The notes beneath the pieces were generated by a model, which made no database searches, was not told the origin of the DNA, and saw only the letters and a list, made by a program, of their open reading frames with translations. From assembly GCA_963826055.1 (NCBI GenBank), contig CAWGVO010000006.1:248001-312000 (forward strand): a stretch of 64,000 nucleotides of DNA. Direction: 5' to 3'. This stretch comes from JBBDMC01 sp963826055. GTDB taxonomy: Bacteria > Pseudomonadota > Alphaproteobacteria > Rhizobiales > Kaistiaceae. Each line of letters starts with the position of its first letter. Position 1 is the stretch's first letter. The translations under genes were made by a program, and so were the position numbers. Positions 35,074 through 43,740 of this stretch are shown in pieces.

Positions 35074-36579
35074 GTGGCTGAGACTGTTACCCCACGAATT
35101 GAGATGCTCGGTATCTCAAAGGCGTTTCCAGGCGTGCGGGCGCTTGAGAAGGTCGACCTCCGGCTGAATGCCGGCGAGGTGCACGCCCTGCTGGGTGAGA
35201 ACGGCGCCGGCAAATCGACCCTGATCAAAGTTTTGACCGGTGCGGTGCGCCGCGATGAGGGCGAGGTCCGCCTCGATGGGCGCCCGGTGGAGGTAAACAC
35301 CACCGCCGAAGCCCGGACGCTCGGCATCAGCACCGTCTATCAGGAAGTCAACCTGGTCCCGACGCTGACCGTCACCGAGAACCTGACCCTGGAACGCCAG
35401 GCCCGTCGTTTCGGCCTGATCTCCTGGCGTAGCGCCCGCGCCGTGGCGCGGCAGCGGCTCAAGCGCCTCAACCTCGACATCGACGTCGACCGGCCGCTCG
35501 GCGCCTATTCCGTAGCGATCCAGCAATTGGTGGCGATCGCCCGCGCGCTCGAGGAGGACACACGGGTCCTCGTGCTGGACGAGCCGACCGCCAGCCTCGA
35601 CGCCAACGAGACCCAACTTCTGTTTCAGATCGTGCGGGATCTCAAGTCGCACGGCATCGCCATCGTTTTCATCACCCACTTCCTCGATCAGGTGTACGAG
35701 ATCGCCGATCGCATCTCGGTGCTGCGCAACGGCCGACTTGTCGGCGGGGCGCCAACCGCCGAGCTGCCGCGTCTCAAACTGATCTCGTTGATGCTCGGTC
35801 GCGAACTCGCCCACACCGAGGCGCGGCCGACGACCCACGCGGCGACAGCGACAGGCGAACCGGAACTGTCCGCGGAAGGTCTCGGGCGCCGGCGCACGAT
35901 GGAGCCCTTCGATCTCGCCCTGCGCGCCGGTGAAGTGGTCGGCCTGGCGGGCCTCCTCGGCTCCGGACGCACCGAGACCGCCAAGCTGTTGTTCGGCGCC
36001 ATACGCGCCGATTCCGGCCAGTTGAAGTTCGAGGGAACGCCGGTCGCTCACAACTCGCCACGTCACTCCCTTCACTCGGGGATCGCGTTCTGTCCCGAGG
36101 ACCGCAAGGCGGAAGGTCTGTTCGGCGAACTCAGCGTGCGCGAGAACATCATGCTCGGCCTGCAGACCAAGCGCGGCTGGCTGCATCGCCTGCCACACGA
36201 CGAGCAGAGACGGCTGGCGGAGGAGATGATTCGGGCACTCGCGATCGCCACGCCGGACATCGACAAGCCGGTCGGACAGCTTTCGGGCGGCAACCAGCAG
36301 AAGGTGGTCCTGGCGCGCGCGCTTGCCTCTCAGCCCAGGGTCTTGCTCCTCGACGAACCGACGCGCGGCATCGACGTGGGCGCCCACGCCGAGGTGGTGG
36401 CGTTGATCCGGCGGCTGTGCGCGCAAGGCCTGGCGTTGCTGGTGGCCTCATCGGAGCTGGACGAGCTGGTCGCCGTGAGCGATCGGGTCGCGGTCCTTCG
36501 CGACCGCCGCAAGGTCGGTGAGATGGCCGGCGACGACATCACCCGCCAGAACATCATCCAAACGATCGCCGGCGCATGA
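35074..36579 (+). CDS. Sugar ABC transporter ATP-binding protein (YtfR/MglA-like)
   Basis: The product contains two ABC domains in tandem. The first has Walker A GENGAGKST and Walker B VLVLDEPTA, with a degenerate signature YSVAIQQ. The second has GLLGSGRTETAK in place of Walker A, the signature LSGGNQQKVVLARAL and Walker B LLLDEPTRGIDVG. This is the standard MglA/RbsA pattern. I use the GTG at 35074; an ATG at 35104 is a shorter alternative and the frame is open from 35017. It overlaps the first permease gene by four bases. Confidence 0.9.
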   Translation: MAETVTPRIEMLGISKAFPGVRALEKVDLRLNAGEVHALLGENGAGKSTLIKVLTGAVRRDEGEVRLDGRPVEVNTTAEARTLGISTVYQEVNLVPTLTVTENLTLERQARRFGLISWRSARAVARQRLKRLNLDIDVDRPLGAYSVAIQQLVAIARALEEDTRVLVLDEPTASLDANETQLLFQIVRDLKSHGIAIVFITHFLDQVYEIADRISVLRNGRLVGGAPTAELPRLKLISLMLGRELAHTEARPTTHAATATGEPELSAEGLGRRRTMEPFDLALRAGEVVGLAGLLGSGRTETAKLLFGAIRADSGQLKFEGTPVAHNSPRHSLHSGIAFCPEDRKAEGLFGELSVRENIMLGLQTKRGWLHRLPHDEQRRLAEEMIRALAIATPDIDKPVGQLSGGNQQKVVLARALASQPRVLLLDEPTRGIDVGAHAEVVALIRRLCAQGLALLVASSELDELVAVSDRVAVLRDRRKVGEMAGDDITRQNIIQTIAGA

Positions 36580-37640
36580 CGAGCGAACAGTCCACGCTAC
36601 CGCCGCAGGCCAGGACAGGGACGAGGAACCTCGCCCTGCGGCTGCGCGCCATGCTCGGCCACCGCGCCGTGTGGCCGCTGCTGGCGCTCGCCGTCCTCCT
36701 TATCGTCGACGGCTTCGTCGCGCCTGGCTTCTTCACCATCCGCATCGTCCAGGGCCGCCTCTTCGGCAGCGTCATCGACATTCTCTACCGTGCAACGCCA
36801 CCGGCGATGCTGGCGCTTGGCATGGCGGTGGTGATCGGCACCAAGGGCATAGACCTGTCGGTCGGATCCGTCATCGCTGTGGTGGGCGCCACCATCGCCT
36901 GGCGTATCCACGAAGGCGACCCGCATATTGTCATCCTGCTGATCGCGCTGGGTATCGGCGTCTTGTGCGGCGCCTGGAACGGATTTCTGGTGGCCGTTCT
37001 CGGCATCCAGCCGATCATCGCCACCCTCATCCTGATGGTCTCCGGCCGCGGCATCGGGCTTATGATCAACCTGATCTACGGCGGCACCAACCCGAGCTTC
37101 GAGAGTCCGCTGCTCCAGGGCCTGAGCGTTGGCCACATCGGCTTGATCCCCACTCGGCTCTACGTCTTTGCGGCGCTTTTCTTTGGGTTGTGGCTGCTGA
37201 TCCGGCGCACGGCACTCGGTCTGTTCATCGAATCGGTCGGCGGCAACGCGGCCGCCGCGGACCTTGCCGGCATCAATTCGCGGCTGATCAAGTATTCGGC
37301 ATATCTGATATCCGGCTTCTGCGCAGGACTGGCCGGCGTCATCCTCACCGCCGACACCCACACCTCCGATCCGGTCAGCGTCGCCCTGTTCAGCGAACTC
37401 GATGCCATCCTCGCGGTCGTCATCGGCGGTGGCTCGCTGGCGGGCGGACGCATCTACCTCGGCATGACACTGATCGGTGCCCTCATCATTCAGACGCTGA
37501 CGACCTCGATCCTGATGAGCGGCGTGCCACCGCAATACAATCTTCTCGTCAAGGCCGTCGTCGTGCTGTTCGTGCTGCTGCTGCAGTCGAACAACTTCCG
37601 CACCGCCGTGGTCTCGCTGTTCCGCCGGAGACGATCATGA
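36576..37640 (+). CDS. Sugar ABC transporter permease (YtfT-like)
   Basis: The 354-residue product is a multi-helix inner-membrane permease of the RbsC family. LALGMAVVIGTKGIDLSVGS near residue 85 and the cytoplasmic GGNAAAADLAGINSRLIK loop near 222 are typical. It overlaps both neighbours by ATGA, so the ATPase and the two permeases are translationally coupled. The pairing of two different permeases is the YtfT-YjfF arrangement. Confidence 0.92.
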   Translation: MTSEQSTLPPQARTGTRNLALRLRAMLGHRAVWPLLALAVLLIVDGFVAPGFFTIRIVQGRLFGSVIDILYRATPPAMLALGMAVVIGTKGIDLSVGSVIAVVGATIAWRIHEGDPHIVILLIALGIGVLCGAWNGFLVAVLGIQPIIATLILMVSGRGIGLMINLIYGGTNPSFESPLLQGLSVGHIGLIPTRLYVFAALFFGLWLLIRRTALGLFIESVGGNAAAADLAGINSRLIKYSAYLISGFCAGLAGVILTADTHTSDPVSVALFSELDAILAVVIGGGSLAGGRIYLGMTLIGALIIQTLTTSILMSGVPPQYNLLVKAVVVLFVLLLQSNNFRTAVVSLFRRRRS

Positions 37641-38599
37641 GAGAGCGATATCTGCCGCTGGTGGCGACGATCACCGTTTTCGTCGGGTTGTTCGTCACCG
37701 GCGGCATGCTTTACAAGAACTTCTTCTCGACGCTGGTCATCGGCCACATTCTTGCCGACAACGCCTTCATCATCACCGCCGCCATCGGCGCCACCTTCGT
37801 CATCCTTTCCGGCGGCATCGACCTGTCCATCGGCTCGATGATCGGCTTCGTCGGCGTCAGCATGGCGAGCCTCGACACCATGGGCTGGCATCCGCTGGCG
37901 TCCGCCGCGCTGCTGCTGGCCTTCGGCATCATGTTCGGCGCCTTCCAGGGGTTCATCATCGACTTCTGCGAGATACAGCCATTTATTATTACGCTCGCCG
38001 GGCTATTCATGCTACGCGGCGCCTGCTTCATGGTCACCCTCGACTCGATCCCGATTCGGCACCCCTTCGTCGCGGCCTTCGCCGGCGCCAACCTGCCGCT
38101 TCCCGGCAGGGGCTTCCTGGCGAGTTCCGCGATCGTCATGCTGGTTGTCTGGGTGATCGGAATCGTCATCGCGCACTTCACGCGCTTCGGCACCAACGTC
38201 TACGCCATCGGTGGTGACCGCGCCTCGGCCATTTTGATGGGCGTGCCGATCCGCCGTACGACGGTCATGATCTACGCGCTTGGCGGCTTCTACAGCGCAC
38301 TCGGCGGCGTCATCTATGCCCTCTACACCTCGTCCGGCTACCCCCTGGCGGGAACTGGCAACGAGCTCAACGCCATCGCCGCGGTGGTGCTCGGCGGCAC
38401 CCTTCTCACCGGCGGCGTCGGGATGGTGGCGGGCACGCTTTTCGGCGGCATGATCCTTGGCCTGATCGCGACACTGATCATCTTCAACGGCTCGCTCAAC
38501 GGCGCCTGGATCATGATTTCGAGCGGAGTGCTTCTGTTCCTGTTCATCGTCGTGCAGCGGTCCCTGGTCGGGTCGTTCAGCCTGCGTCGAACGGCGTGA
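37637..38599 (+). CDS. Sugar ABC transporter permease (YjfF-like)
   Basis: The 320-residue product is the second RbsC-family permease. The stretches AAIGATFVILSGGIDLSIGS near residue 50 and YAIGGDRASAILMGVPI near 190 follow E. coli YjfF. The ATG at 37637 overlaps the previous stop. The stop in turn overlaps a possible GTG start of the following GntR gene. Confidence 0.92.
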   Translation: MRERYLPLVATITVFVGLFVTGGMLYKNFFSTLVIGHILADNAFIITAAIGATFVILSGGIDLSIGSMIGFVGVSMASLDTMGWHPLASAALLLAFGIMFGAFQGFIIDFCEIQPFIITLAGLFMLRGACFMVTLDSIPIRHPFVAAFAGANLPLPGRGFLASSAIVMLVVWVIGIVIAHFTRFGTNVYAIGGDRASAILMGVPIRRTTVMIYALGGFYSALGGVIYALYTSSGYPLAGTGNELNAIAAVVLGGTLLTGGVGMVAGTLFGGMILGLIATLIIFNGSLNGAWIMISSGVLLFLFIVVQRSLVGSFSLRRTA

Positions 38600-39492
38600 A
38601 GGCAATGCGGGGAAGACGGCCCATATCGACGCCGAAGCCGGTATCTCGCACCGAAGCGGACGGCGTCGCGCCTCACCCGCACCCGATGACCACCACCCCA
38701 TCCATGCAGTTCCGCCTCGGCAGCAGGCTCGATTCGGTCACCAGCAGCATTTTCGCCTCGCTTGCCGACAAGCTCGGCACCGAGATCGTCAACGGCATTT
38801 ACCCGCCCGGAGACCTGCTGCCGAACGAGTCCAGCATGCGGGCCCGCTTCTCGATATCGCGAACAGCGCTGCGCGAGGCCTACAGCGTGCTCGCCGCCAA
38901 GGGCCTGATCGTCGCGCGCCCCAAGATCGGAACCCGCGTCAGACCGAAGAGCGAGTGGAACATGCTCGATCCGCAGGTGCTCGCCTGGCACCTGCAGTCG
39001 GCCCCCACCCGGAGCTTTGTCGAGGAACTCTACGCCTTCCGCCAGATGATCGAACCGGCCGCGGCCGCCCTCGCGGCCACGCGCCCCAGCCGCACCACCA
39101 TCGACCTTATCCTTGGCGCCTACGCCGACATGGAGCGTTTCAAGGATGGCTCCGGCGACCTCATCGCCGCCGACCTGCGCTTCCACGTCGCGATCCTGGA
39201 GGCCACGGCAAACCGGTTCATCGGCGCGCTCGTCGGCCTCACGCACGCCGCGCTGCTGACCACCTTCCGGCTGAGCTGGGAGGGGGCGGCGCGCATCCAG
39301 GACAACCGGCTGCACCAGCATCGCGCGGTGGCGGAAGCGATCCGCGACGGACTGCCCGAGGAGGCGAGGCAACGGATGAGCGAGCTGTTGCGCGACTCGA
39401 TCGACGACACCCTCCGCGCTCTGCGTCGACACGGCCCCGCCCACCCGGAGCGCGCCCGCCCACGGCGGCGTCCCCGCCCGCCGGCGCGGTAA
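38596..39492 (+). CDS. GntR-family transcriptional regulator (FadR/FCD type)
   Basis: The winged helix-turn-helix (LADKLGTEIVNGIYPPGDLL and SISRTALREAYSVLAAKGL) begins near residue 55 of the longest frame. An FCD domain with RFHVAILEATANRF follows, and a Pro/Arg-rich tail ends the protein. The exact start is uncertain: GTG 38596 overlaps the permease stop, and ATGs at 38605 and 38686 are possible; none has a clear ribosome-binding site. Its position at the end of the ABC operon suggests it responds to the transported sugar acid or an intermediate. It differs from the GntR at 30477. Confidence 0.85.
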   Translation: MKAMRGRRPISTPKPVSRTEADGVAPHPHPMTTTPSMQFRLGSRLDSVTSSIFASLADKLGTEIVNGIYPPGDLLPNESSMRARFSISRTALREAYSVLAAKGLIVARPKIGTRVRPKSEWNMLDPQVLAWHLQSAPTRSFVEELYAFRQMIEPAAAALAATRPSRTTIDLILGAYADMERFKDGSGDLIAADLRFHVAILEATANRFIGALVGLTHAALLTTFRLSWEGAARIQDNRLHQHRAVAEAIRDGLPEEARQRMSELLRDSIDDTLRALRRHGPAHPERARPRRRPRPPAR

Positions 39493-39680
39493 GGCAGCCG
39501 GGGAAGGTGTCGGCGCGGGCAGCGCATCGATCGAACGGATTGCACTGCCGCGGAAAATCCGCTTTCTGGACCTGACCAAGAGCTGACCAGCCTCCCCGTC
39601 GCGGATTCCGTCCTCTTTCGCGCGGTGAAGATTGCACCAGCCGAACAGCATACCGGCAGGCGGGAGGGCCGAGCGAACGA

Positions 39681-41252
39681 ATGTCCAGGGCGAAGAACAT
39701 TCTGTTCGTGATGGCTGACCAGCTCCGCGCCGACTATCTGTCGTGCTACGGACACCCGAGCCTGCACACGCCCAACATCGACGCGCTGGCGGCGGCCGGC
39801 GTGCGGTTTTCGCGGGCCTACGTGCAGGCGCCCGTCTGCGGCCCGTCCAGGATGAGCTTCTACACCGGCCGCTACGTCAGCTCGCACGGCGCCACCTACA
39901 ACAACGTGCCGCTGCGCATCGGCGAGATGACCATCGGCGACCATCTGCGCCCGCTCGGCATGCGCGTGGCGCTGGTCGGCAAGACACACATGACCGCCGA
40001 CCGTCAGGCCATGGAACGCCTGGGCGTTACCCGCGAGTCGGTCGAAGGCGTGCTGGCAAGCGAATGCGGCTTCGAGCCGTTCGAGCGCGACGACGGCCTT
40101 TGGCCGGACGAATCCGGGCCGCGTGATACCGCTTATAACCGCTACCTGCGCGCCCAGGGGTACAACGTCGACAACCCGTGGCAGGAATTCGCCAACGCCG
40201 CGCGCGGCGCAGACGGCGAAGTCCTTTCGGGCTGGCATATGCGCAACGCCCGCCTGCCGGCCGCGATCAAGGAGGAACACTCCGAAACCGCATACATGAC
40301 CAACCGGGCCATGGACTTCATCCGCGAGGCCGGCGACACGCCCTGGTGCCTTCACCTCAGCTACGCCAAGCCGCACTGGCCCTACATGGCGCCGGCCCCC
40401 TATCACGCCATGTACGGGGCGAAGGACGTCCCCCCCGCCAACCGGACCGAGGCGGAACGCGAGACCGCACACCCGGTCGTCGCCGCCTTCATGCAGCACG
40501 AGGAGAGCCGCAACTTCGCCCGTGAGGAGGTGCGCCAGGCGGTCATTCCCGCCTACATGGGCCTGATCAAGCAGATCGACGATCATCTCGGCCGGCTGTT
40601 CGCCTTCCTCAAGGAACGCGGCCTGTGGGACAACACGCTGATCGTCTTCGTCTCCGACCACGGCGACTACCTCGGCGACCACTGGCTGGGCGAGAAGGAG
40701 ATGTTCCACGAGGAAAGCGTTCGCGTCCCCCTGATCGTCTACGATCCCGACGAGGCGGCGGACGCCACCCGCGGCACCGTTGACGATCATCTGGTCGAAG
40801 CGATCGACCTCGCCCCCACCTTCATTGAAGCGGCGGGAGGCACCGTGCCAACCCACATCCTGGAAGGCCGCTCGCTGCTGGGCCTGCTGCGCGGCGAGGC
40901 CGGGGACTGGCGCGATGTCGCCGTCTCCGAATGCGACTACGCCTTCCGCCTGGCGCGGCAGATCCTGGGGCGCTCGCCCGCGCGCGCCCGCGGTTACATG
41001 ATGCGTACCGACCGCTGGAAGTACGTGGAGTTCGAGGGCTATCGGCCGCAGCTGTTCGACCTCGCGGCCGATCCACGAGAGCTGAACGACCGCGGCGCCG
41101 ACGCGACCCACGAGAACGTGCGCCGGGAGATGCACGAGCGCCTGTTCGCGTGGCTGCGCGGCCGGCACATCCGCACCACCATGTCGGACGCCGAGATCGA
41201 GCTGCGCACCAACACCCACAAGAAGCGCGGCATGAACTTCGGCGTCTGGTAA
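39681..41252 (+). CDS. Type I sulfatase / phosphonate monoester hydrolase family protein
   Basis: The 523-residue product has the alkaline-phosphatase-superfamily start NILFVMADQLRADYLSCYGH. The sulfatase signature C-G-P-S-R in VCGPSRMSFYTGRY, near residue 53, has a Cys that would be converted to formylglycine. The metal-ligand region VFVSDHGDYLGDH is near 325. No signal peptide is present, so it is cytoplasmic. The closest family pattern is the cytosolic sulfatase/phosphonate monoester hydrolase group. No formylglycine-generating enzyme gene is nearby. A GGGAGGGCC box precedes the ATG. Confidence 0.9.
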   Translation: MSRAKNILFVMADQLRADYLSCYGHPSLHTPNIDALAAAGVRFSRAYVQAPVCGPSRMSFYTGRYVSSHGATYNNVPLRIGEMTIGDHLRPLGMRVALVGKTHMTADRQAMERLGVTRESVEGVLASECGFEPFERDDGLWPDESGPRDTAYNRYLRAQGYNVDNPWQEFANAARGADGEVLSGWHMRNARLPAAIKEEHSETAYMTNRAMDFIREAGDTPWCLHLSYAKPHWPYMAPAPYHAMYGAKDVPPANRTEAERETAHPVVAAFMQHEESRNFAREEVRQAVIPAYMGLIKQIDDHLGRLFAFLKERGLWDNTLIVFVSDHGDYLGDHWLGEKEMFHEESVRVPLIVYDPDEAADATRGTVDDHLVEAIDLAPTFIEAAGGTVPTHILEGRSLLGLLRGEAGDWRDVAVSECDYAFRLARQILGRSPARARGYMMRTDRWKYVEFEGYRPQLFDLAADPRELNDRGADATHENVRREMHERLFAWLRGRHIRTTMSDAEIELRTNTHKKRGMNFGVW

Positions 41253-41398
41253 TCCCATGCTTGCGGCGGTTCGGCGGGTTTTCAGGCGGATCGGGACCGC
41301 GCCCGATCGCGTGGCGAGGATCGCCTTAAGCGCCGCCACCACCGGGTAGCGCCTGGCGCGAGATTTGCTGCGCTGGGCCGCAAACGGAGGCGCTTCCA

Positions 41399-41515
41399 TT
41401 GACCGAGGGACTGCCCATCGTCGACATGTCCACCACGGACCTGACCGCTCTCGCCGGTCAGATCGGCTCGGCCGCGCGCGGCGTCGGCTTCTTCTACGTT
41501 ACCGGCCACGGTGTC
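41399..41515 (+). pseudogene. N-terminal fragment of a 2-oxoglutarate/Fe(II) (isopenicillin-N-synthase-like) oxygenase
   Basis: From a TTG at 41399 about 39 residues read as GLPIVDMSTTDLTALAGQIG followed by GVGFFYVTGHGV. That is the DIOX_N start of isopenicillin-N-synthase-like oxygenases. After this the similarity stops and the frame continues into unrelated sequence. The iron-binding core of the enzyme is absent, so this is a remnant fused at about 41515 to a GntR fragment. Confidence 0.65.
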
Positions 41516-41945
41516 CTGGTCGGCAATCGCCATGACCGCCGGCGAGCGCCGCGCGTTGCTCGTCCTCCAGGAGGAAAGCGCCGCGCTTGTGTCGGCCGGG
41601 TTGCGCGAGGATTACGTCGACTTCAACAATCGCTTTCACGAGGCGATCTATCGCGGCTCGCACAATCGCTTTCTGGCCGACCTGGCGCTTGGCGTGCGCA
41701 GCCGGTGCGCGCCGTTTCGCCGCGCCCAGTTCGAGACCCTCGGCCGCCTGACCAAATCGCATTCCGAGCATGATGCGGTCGTCACCGCCATCCAGCGCGG
41801 TGACGCCGATGCCGCCGCCACCGAAATGCGGGCTCACATCGTTGTGGTGCGCGACGCCGTCGATGCCGTCGCCGGCGACGCCATGCGGCGGGTCGAGCAG
41901 GAAGCAGGGCACCCGGAGTGGGCGCTGCCGCAAATCGCCCAATAG
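41511..41945 (+). pseudogene. GntR regulator remnant: FCD ligand-binding domain without DNA-binding domain
   Basis: This 144-residue frame carries an FCD domain. It has an ALLVLQEESAALVSAG helix, then DFNNRFHEAIYRGSHNRFLA and SHSEHDAVVTAIQRGDADAA with the typical His residues. The winged helix-turn-helix that should precede it is missing. The domain begins exactly where the 2-oxoglutarate oxygenase fragment ends, in another reading frame. A deletion joining two genes, or a chimeric assembly, would explain this. A free FCD-domain protein is a less likely alternative. Confidence 0.65.
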
Positions 41946-42710
41946 TTTGGCACGTTTTCCATCGTTGCATACATATCCGCCATCCCTGCCCGCTTCGCGC
42001 CCATAGACAACCGGCTGCACTCACGCCGGCACCGGTCTGGCGCCACAGCGACACCACCCATCTGGAACTGGCTCGGCAGGCGCTTTCAGCAATGGCTGGC
42101 GTCACGGCTGCAGAATTTCTGAGCAGCGACTAGGCAGGTGCACACAATCAGTGCTCAAATCGCACCCATGTATGCCGCACGCCCCTGGGAGGCTTGCGAG
42201 GGGGTGGTCCGATGAGGCGACGTCCTGAAACTCACATCAGGGCTGTCGCTCTGGCGAGCACTCGCCTCAATCGCTGCCAAGCGTTGCTGACGCGGTCGGC
42301 TTGAGTGGCTAAAAGCACGGTGAAGACACACCTTTTGCACGTCTTCGAGAGGACGGGCTACAGCCGCCAGGTCGACCACGTGAAGCTCGCAGCATCACTT
42401 CGGCTTGATTGGCGGTCGCGTTGATCGGCGCTGTCATCCCGCCTTCTGGCAGCAGCGTGGCGCTACTGGAACCGTGCCTTCCGCAGCGTTTCGGCAGGCG
42501 TCTCACCGAAGCGGCTGCGATATTGCCCGGCAAACCGGCCCAGATGAGCTATCCCGCACTCGCCGGCAATGGGTGGCCTGGACACCGCACGGACAGGCCC
42601 AATCATGGTCTGTAGAGAATTCGATTGGCGCTGGCACTGCGATTCTATGTGTCCGGCCGCATTGGCAACGACGATTTGCACGAGGTTGATTGGCGGATCG
42701 GGAGAGCGGG
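41946..42710. other. Gene-poor, degenerate stretch
   Basis: About 765 bases hold no intact gene. Codon structure is poor on both strands and the composition is somewhat less GC-rich than the flanks. The only recognisable piece is the AraC C-terminal fragment at 42463-42567. With the two truncated genes at 41399-41945 this forms a scar of about 1.3 kb. Confidence 0.55.
42463..42567 (-). pseudogene. C-terminal fragment of an AraC-family regulator
   Basis: About 34 residues before a stop read GECGIAHLGRFAGQYRSRFG followed by ETPAETLRKARF. This is the second helix-turn-helix of AraC/XylS regulators, with the usual HLGRF...YRxxFGExPxETLR pattern. Upstream sequence in the same frame does not continue the domain, so the gene is truncated. 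Confidence 0.6.
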
Positions 42711-43673
42711 CTAGTACCCGGCCGTCTTGTCGACAACGTTGATGAGCGGCTCCCCGGCAACGAACCGGCGGAGGTTTTCCAGAAAGATCGCGTCGCCGCG
42801 CTGGAATGTCTCCGGCGCGGTCGCTCCGATGTGCGGCGTCACGATCACGTTCGGCATCGACCAGAAGGGGCTGTCCGGCGGCAACGGTTCAACGGCGTGG
42901 GCGTCCAGCCCGGCACCGGCAATCCAGCCCTCCGTAAGCGCTCGGGCGAGGGCTCCTGCGTCAGCGATGGCACCACGCGAAATGCAAACGTAGAAGGCGG
43001 TGGGCTTCATTGCGCGGAACTCGGCTTCGCCGAGCATGCCGTGCGTCGCCTCGGTGAGCGCCGCGGTGACGACGACGTAGTCGCATTCGGCGAGGAAGTC
43101 GTGCAGCGCGTCCTGCGTATAGACGCGATCGAAATGCTCGGCCGGCTCGTTGCGGCGACGCAGACCAAGCACCCGCATGTGGAAGGCTCTGGCCTTCAGC
43201 GCGAGGTCGCTGCCGGAATGGCCGACGCCGATGATGCCGCACGTCCGGCCGTTGAGCTCGCCATGGTGGAATTTGTCCCAGTGGCTCTCCATCTGGGCGG
43301 CCAACAGCCGACGGGCTTTGCGGTTGAGCATCAGCATGAGCATCATCGCGTGCTCGGCAAGCGGGATTGCGCCGTTGCCCTTGCACGACGTCACCAGCAC
43401 CGGGCTTGCCCGGATGCCATCGTGCATGAGATCGTTGGGGCCAGCCGTCCAGCTCTGCAACCATTTCAGCCGCTTGGCGCGTTGAAACACGTGTGGCGCG
43501 ACGCGCGCCGCGGCCACCACGTCCGCGTCTTCGATAACGCCGTCGAGTTCGTCCGGGTCGACGAGGCGCACCCGCGCATCCGGCACGATCGCCCTCGCCT
43601 CGTCGGCGATACCGTCATGACGCAACCCGGCGATCGAATGTCGCACGATGACGATGTTCAGCGGTTCCGACAA
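42711..43673 (-). CDS. D-isomer-specific 2-hydroxyacid dehydrogenase
   Basis: The product of about 320 residues has an NAD(P)-binding GxGxxG-type motif (CGIIGVGHSGSDLALKA). The catalytic Arg region is ISRGAIADAGAL, the Glu is in HAVEPLPPDSPFW, and the acid-base His is in VTPHIGAT. Such enzymes reduce 2-ketoacids such as glyoxylate or hydroxypyruvate. The substrate is unknown. The TTG at 43673 has AAGGAG seven bases upstream; longer in-frame starts lack this. It follows the BKACE gene by 67 bases on the same strand. Confidence 0.88.
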   Translation of the reverse strand: MSEPLNIVIVRHSIAGLRHDGIADEARAIVPDARVRLVDPDELDGVIEDADVVAAARVAPHVFQRAKRLKWLQSWTAGPNDLMHDGIRASPVLVTSCKGNGAIPLAEHAMMLMLMLNRKARRLLAAQMESHWDKFHHGELNGRTCGIIGVGHSGSDLALKARAFHMRVLGLRRRNEPAEHFDRVYTQDALHDFLAECDYVVVTAALTEATHGMLGEAEFRAMKPTAFYVCISRGAIADAGALARALTEGWIAGAGLDAHAVEPLPPDSPFWSMPNVIVTPHIGATAPETFQRGDAIFLENLRRFVAGEPLINVVDKTAGY

Positions 43674-43740
43674 AACCACGCTCCTTCCCGATGGGCAGCG
43701 GGCCGCACCGAGATACGAATGCCGCCCTAGACGATTGCAC

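Noticed and set aside
42155..42379. Small minus-strand open frame in the degenerate region
   Set aside because: It has no similarity I recognise and no ribosome-binding site, and lies among gene fragments.
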